DNA of 64,000 bases from Cladorhizidae sp. MBARI D1340-BT2. Its lineage: Eukaryota; Porifera; Demospongiae; Poecilosclerida; Cladorhizidae. The stretch is taken from NCBI GenBank assembly GCA_028752905.1, contig JAQNBH010000156.1, positions 434,001 to 498,000 of the forward strand, read 5' to 3'. The translations under genes and the position numbers were made by a program. Positions 61,604 through 64,000 of this stretch are shown piece by piece. The notes under the pieces are model-generated. The model searched no databases, was not told the origin of the DNA, and saw nothing but the letters and a program-made list of their open reading frames with translations. Positions within the stretch are counted from its first letter, which is position 1. Every line of letters starts with the position of its first letter.

Positions 61604-62070
61604 AACTGGATACACTAAAATGCCTGGCATGGATGGAATTATATCAAGGAAGCCACCTGACCATACAGCAACCATACATGCATCAACAGGTTGGAGATGC
61701 CTGTGGTTTATTCGCCATTGCTGTAGCAACCGCATTATGCAATGGTGTGGACCCATCAACAATAACATTTGATCAAACAAAGATGCGGTCCCACCTGATG
61801 AGATCATTCCAGACATATCACATCAAACTATTCCCTGTTCAAGGATGCCGACGAGAAGCCACAAGCAAGAAGCTCAAAATTGTTCTCAGGGAACCATTGA
61901 TCTGTGTTTGCAGACAACCCCATGACTGTGCCCTCACAGTGGCACAGTGCAGCAAGTTTAGTAAATGGTTCCAACAATCATGTACAGAGATTCCACCATC
62001 AGCCATCATCAACCGGGAGGAGGAGTGGAAATGTGGCAGTTGTTGGGACAGGGAATTGGGTGCCACTTAA
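61604..62070 (+). CDS. C-terminal half of Ulp1-type protease plus PHD-like finger
   Basis: The acceptor ATTGCAG leads to KLDTLKCLAWMELYQ, then HQQVGDACGLFAIAVATAL. The Gln at 61687 and Cys at 61702 complete the His-Asp-Gln-Cys set of C48 (Ulp1/SENP) proteases, which remove SUMO-like tags. About 60 residues later comes ICVCRQPHDC, AQCSKFSKWFQQSC and WKCGSCW, which follow PHD-finger spacing. The usual second-pair Cys is Phe and the His is Gln, so zinc binding may be impaired. The stop TAA is at 62068. An in-frame ATG at 61633 is internal, not the start. Confidence 0.85.
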
Positions 62071-62143
62071 ATAATTAAGACTGAATCTGTTTGTTCTTGT
62101 TGGGATTTTTTTCTGGGTAATTATGAATGTCTCATTTTCATGC

Positions 62144-62149
62144 AATAAA
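62144..62149 (+). promoter_or_regulatory. Polyadenylation signal AATAAA of the Ginger1-like gene
   Basis: AATAAA lies 74 bases after the stop codon at 62070, a usual distance for an animal 3' UTR. Confidence 0.6.
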
Positions 62150-62660
62150 CTGTCTTAGTTTTCTCCAATCTGTGAAATACTGGGAGATCCTAAACTTTCT
62201 GGTGGTCTTCCTAGGATATCATGGTTGACCTGGAAATATGTTTATTGTTTAATTCAAGTTTTGCACAAGTTAAATTGTAGGATGGTGCTGAGGAACCACA
62301 TATATATGCTCTGACCCTGTCCTTCTATCACTCCATCATCCAGAGAAGCAAAACAAAAGAAAAATTGTTCCTATCACTCCATCATCCAGAGAAGCAAAAC
62401 AAAAGAAAAATTGTTTATCTAATTGTGATTATAGTAAATGGCAAGTATTCTCACTTGTCATATTACTTCTCCCATGATGATAGATTTGTTGCTAAAACAA
62501 TTTATTTCTATAGCTAGAGAGTAAAATTTAATATAAAAAAACAAAAACAAATTTCTGAGAGAAATGAGGGTTGGCAAGTTACTTGCCATATTAGATACTC
62601 CTCCCATGTTTTTACTGCAATTTATATATAGATTGTGTATATATATATACACACGCAACA
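62150..62660. other. Spacer with short repeats, no gene
   Basis: AT-rich. It contains a 46 bp direct duplication and a TA/CA run at about 62636-62654. No coding frame has support. No terminal repeat that would close the Ginger1-like element was recognised. Confidence 0.6.
62325..62416. repeat. 46 bp tandem duplication
   Basis: CTATCACTCCATCATCCAGA and the following bases to AAAAATTGTT occur twice head to tail, starting at 62325 and 62371, with no differences except at the final base. Confidence 0.9.
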
Positions 62661-62674
62661 CATTCATATTCAGC

Positions 62675-62809
62675 TATGACAGGTGAGATTTATATGGCAG
62701 GTGGGACTAATATGTCAGGTGAGACAAATATGGCAGGTGTCTGCAGGTGACTAATATGGCAGGTGAGACTAATATGTCAGGTGATACTAATATGTCAGGT
62801 GAGACTAAT
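62675..62809. repeat. 18 bp minisatellite (TATGKCAGGTGAGACTAA)
   Basis: About seven copies of an 18 bp unit with G/T variation at the fifth base and one copy enlarged by a partial CAGGTG duplication. Each copy contains CAGGTGAG or a close form, identical to a splice-donor-like or E-box word, but no gene is attached. Confidence 0.85.
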
Positions 62810-62994
62810 ACGGAATATGAATATGGAATAGTTTACCTGGCTAACGCAGGACAACATAAAAACAAGACTGTTCCCAATGCATAACTATGGATGTGGAGTG
62901 AACCCAGTAGTGAGTAACTAATTATGAATTGGAAGTGTTGATAATATGGTCTGCAGCTTAGTGTGTTTGTGTGTTATGTGTTTATGTTGGGCAA

Positions 62995-63257
62995 ATGTCA
63001 TAGGTCGATGATGAGTGTAAGATTACCATGTATGGGCAGAAACCAGAAGTGGGGGCTCCAGCCTAGTTAAGGGAGGAGTTGTTACTGCTCTGGGAGTTAG
63101 CTGAGTCTTGTAAGTGTCCTATATTGAATTATTAAGGTTGCTCTACTTAACCTTGCTAGCCTAGTGTATAGCTTAAAGGTAGAGTGGTGGCAGCATACCA
63201 ACACTTAGTGACTGGCTCAGAGTATGTGGGTAATATCAGATTTGGTCCTGTCACAAC
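62995..63257 (+). mobile_element. Probable 5' LTR end of a gypsy-like retrotransposon
   Basis: The stretch immediately before the primer-binding site ends CTGTCACA, which fits the CA end of an LTR. The 5' boundary is not defined because the matching 3' LTR lies outside the window; TGTCATAGG at about 62997 is one possible start. No coding sequence is seen. Confidence 0.35.
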
Positions 63258-63274
63258 TGGTTGCAGTGGTGGGA
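63258..63274 (+). promoter_or_regulatory. Primer-binding site, tRNA-Leu-like
   Basis: TGGTTGCAGTGGTGGGA begins with the TGG that pairs with a tRNA CCA end. It resembles the complement of the 3' end of tRNA-Leu (TGGTGTCAG.AGTGGGA), with a few mismatches. Its position between a CA end and a gag frame supports the call. Confidence 0.5.
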
Positions 63275-63315
63275 TTTTTTTTTAACTAGAGAGATAGCTA
63301 CTACCCTTGACATGA

Positions 63316-64000
63316 ATGGATACCAGAAGTAAGGCAAAGGACACTACAGAAGGAGAAAGGTGGAGTACTTCACCGCTAATGGACTCAGAAGATATTGGGG
63401 AAAGAGTGACAATGTCTGATATGCTCCGAATGTTTAAACTCTAGTCAGAGAAGCAAAAGGAAGATGAGAAAAGACGGGCGACCGAACGAGCGGAAGCCGA
63501 TGAGAAAAGAGATCAGAGATAGGAAAGATTGCTGATGACAGTGATAAGCGGAGGGGGCACTGGCAGGATAGAAGAATCGGACTCTGTTCCTACCTCCAGC
63601 CTAATCAAAGCACCCCGGTTCAGAGAAATGAAGGAAGACGAAGACCCCCTGGATTATTTAACGTTTTAGAGAGTCATATGGCTGCATACAAGGTCCTCAA
63701 GAAGGATTGGATGAGATATTTGGCTCCGGAATTCCGACCGGATGCCAACAGAGTATATCTGGCAATGCAGCCGGATGTAAAGGAAGACTATGATCAAGTC
63801 AAACTAGCACTCTTGCGACTCTACCGTGTGACCAGAAAAGCTTACCGACAAAGATTGGACAATCTCAAACGGAAACCAGACGAAGGATGGGAAGCTCTGT
63901 TGGGTCGTGCTGTCCTCACCATACGATGGACAGAAGGCTGCAAAACAATCCAGCAGGTAAATTATTTGTGTGCAGTTGATACTGTAATGAAGCTTATGCC
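63316..64000 (+). pseudogene. Gag of a gypsy-like LTR retrotransposon, broken and cut by window end
   Basis: The ATG at 63316 opens MDTRSKAKDTTEGERW, then a Lys/Glu/Arg-rich helix (SEKQKEDEKRRATERAEADE). After a linker the capsid-like part reads PRFREMKEDEDPLDYLTF, then LESHMAAYKVLKKDWMRYLA and KLALLRLYRVTRKAYRQRLD. This order (short acidic block, FE..M..Y, W...LAP, YR..F-like) is typical of metaviral (gypsy) Gag and of Gag-derived SCAN-like domains. Two in-frame TAG codons (63442, 63520) and a one-base loss in a T run (63664-63667) break it. No protease or polymerase is visible before the window ends. It is a damaged copy of a retroelement. Confidence 0.7.

Larger units (their letters stand above)
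58208..62070 (+). pseudogene. Ginger1-like transposase: integrase, GPY/F, Ulp1 protease, PHD-like finger
   Basis: Six exon-like blocks encode one multidomain protein: gypsy-type integrase core (58208-58429, 58699-58850, 59619-59832), connecting helix (about 59997-60089), GPY/F-like segment plus low-complexity linker plus first part of a C48/Ulp1 protease (60342-61108), and the rest of the protease with a PHD-like finger (61604-62070, stop TAA). Ginger1 is a cut-and-paste DNA transposon group known to join a gypsy-like integrase with GPY/F motif to a C-terminal OTU or Ulp1 protease; this matches. All integrase D-D-E residues and protease His-Asp-Gln-Cys are present. Against activity, single-base frame breaks occur at 58389-58394 and near 60373, the splice joins around 59833-60000 and 60090-60342 are unclear, and the N-terminal zinc finger is missing. 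No reverse transcriptase is nearby. It may be a slightly damaged transposon or a host gene with sequence errors. Confidence 0.75.

Noticed and set aside
61633..62070. Independent 145-codon gene
   Set aside because: The ATG is internal to an exon that joins in phase to the preceding protease exon, so it is part of the Ginger1-like gene.
54355..63522. A non-standard genetic code (TAA/TAG as Gln, as in some ciliates)
   Set aside because: TAG would fit Gln at 63442 and 63520, but TAA at 54355 and TAG at 54777 do not clearly, and the Ginger1-like gene ends naturally at TAA. Long satellite arrays and introns fit an animal better; mutation is the simpler reading.

Overview
The window looks like a piece of an animal nuclear genome. 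It is AT-rich, its genes are split by short introns with GT..AG ends, and it is full of satellite DNA and decaying transposable elements. The mix (a KRBA2-type integrase, an integrase fused to a Ulp1 protease and a PHD-like finger, a gypsy-type Gag) fits an early-branching invertebrate such as a sponge or cnidarian. That placement is an inference; nothing in the window identifies the species. No bacterial operon, rRNA, tRNA or CRISPR array was seen.

Region 1 (1-50908) is one uninterrupted head-to-tail satellite array. It holds 56 complete units of 900-908 bp (mean about 907), a partial unit at the left window edge, and a cut-off unit at 50885-50908. Each unit has two parts: roughly three copies of a 166-197 bp module, and a 374 bp core that interrupts one module and is flanked by ATCAAG on both sides. 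The array is a mosaic of recent multi-unit duplications of 2, 3 and 7 units, the clearest being two 6350 bp blocks at about 28.3-41.0 kb. No coding sequence is supported in it.

Region 2 (50909-54130) follows an abrupt satellite edge. It holds a candidate 5' gene end: a CRE-like TGACGTCA, an ATG in good context at 51472, and two exons, the second with an 18-bp repeat that can encode Gly/Arg/Lys/Gln-rich protein. Its frame breaks at least three times. Beyond it is mostly unassigned sequence with an RFX X-box-like palindrome.

Region 3 (54130-56760) is a degraded, intron-split KRBA2-like integrase gene: upstream conserved segment, H2C2-like finger, D-D-E catalytic core, tail. Region 4 (56760-58207) holds a 323 bp inverted-repeat element and a microsatellite but no gene. 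Region 5 (58208-62150) is a Ginger1-like transposase: gypsy-type D,D35E integrase, GPY/F-like segment, Ulp1-type cysteine protease with all four catalytic residues, a degenerate PHD-like finger, stop, and AATAAA. A 390 bp TA-flanked MITE sits in one of its introns. Region 6 (62150-64000) has a 46 bp duplication, an 18 bp minisatellite, and the start of a gypsy-like LTR retrotransposon (probable LTR end, tRNA-Leu-like primer site, broken gag) that runs off the window.

All calls were made by reading the sequence. Exon edges come from splice-site matches and frame continuity, and family names come from recalled motifs rather than searches.
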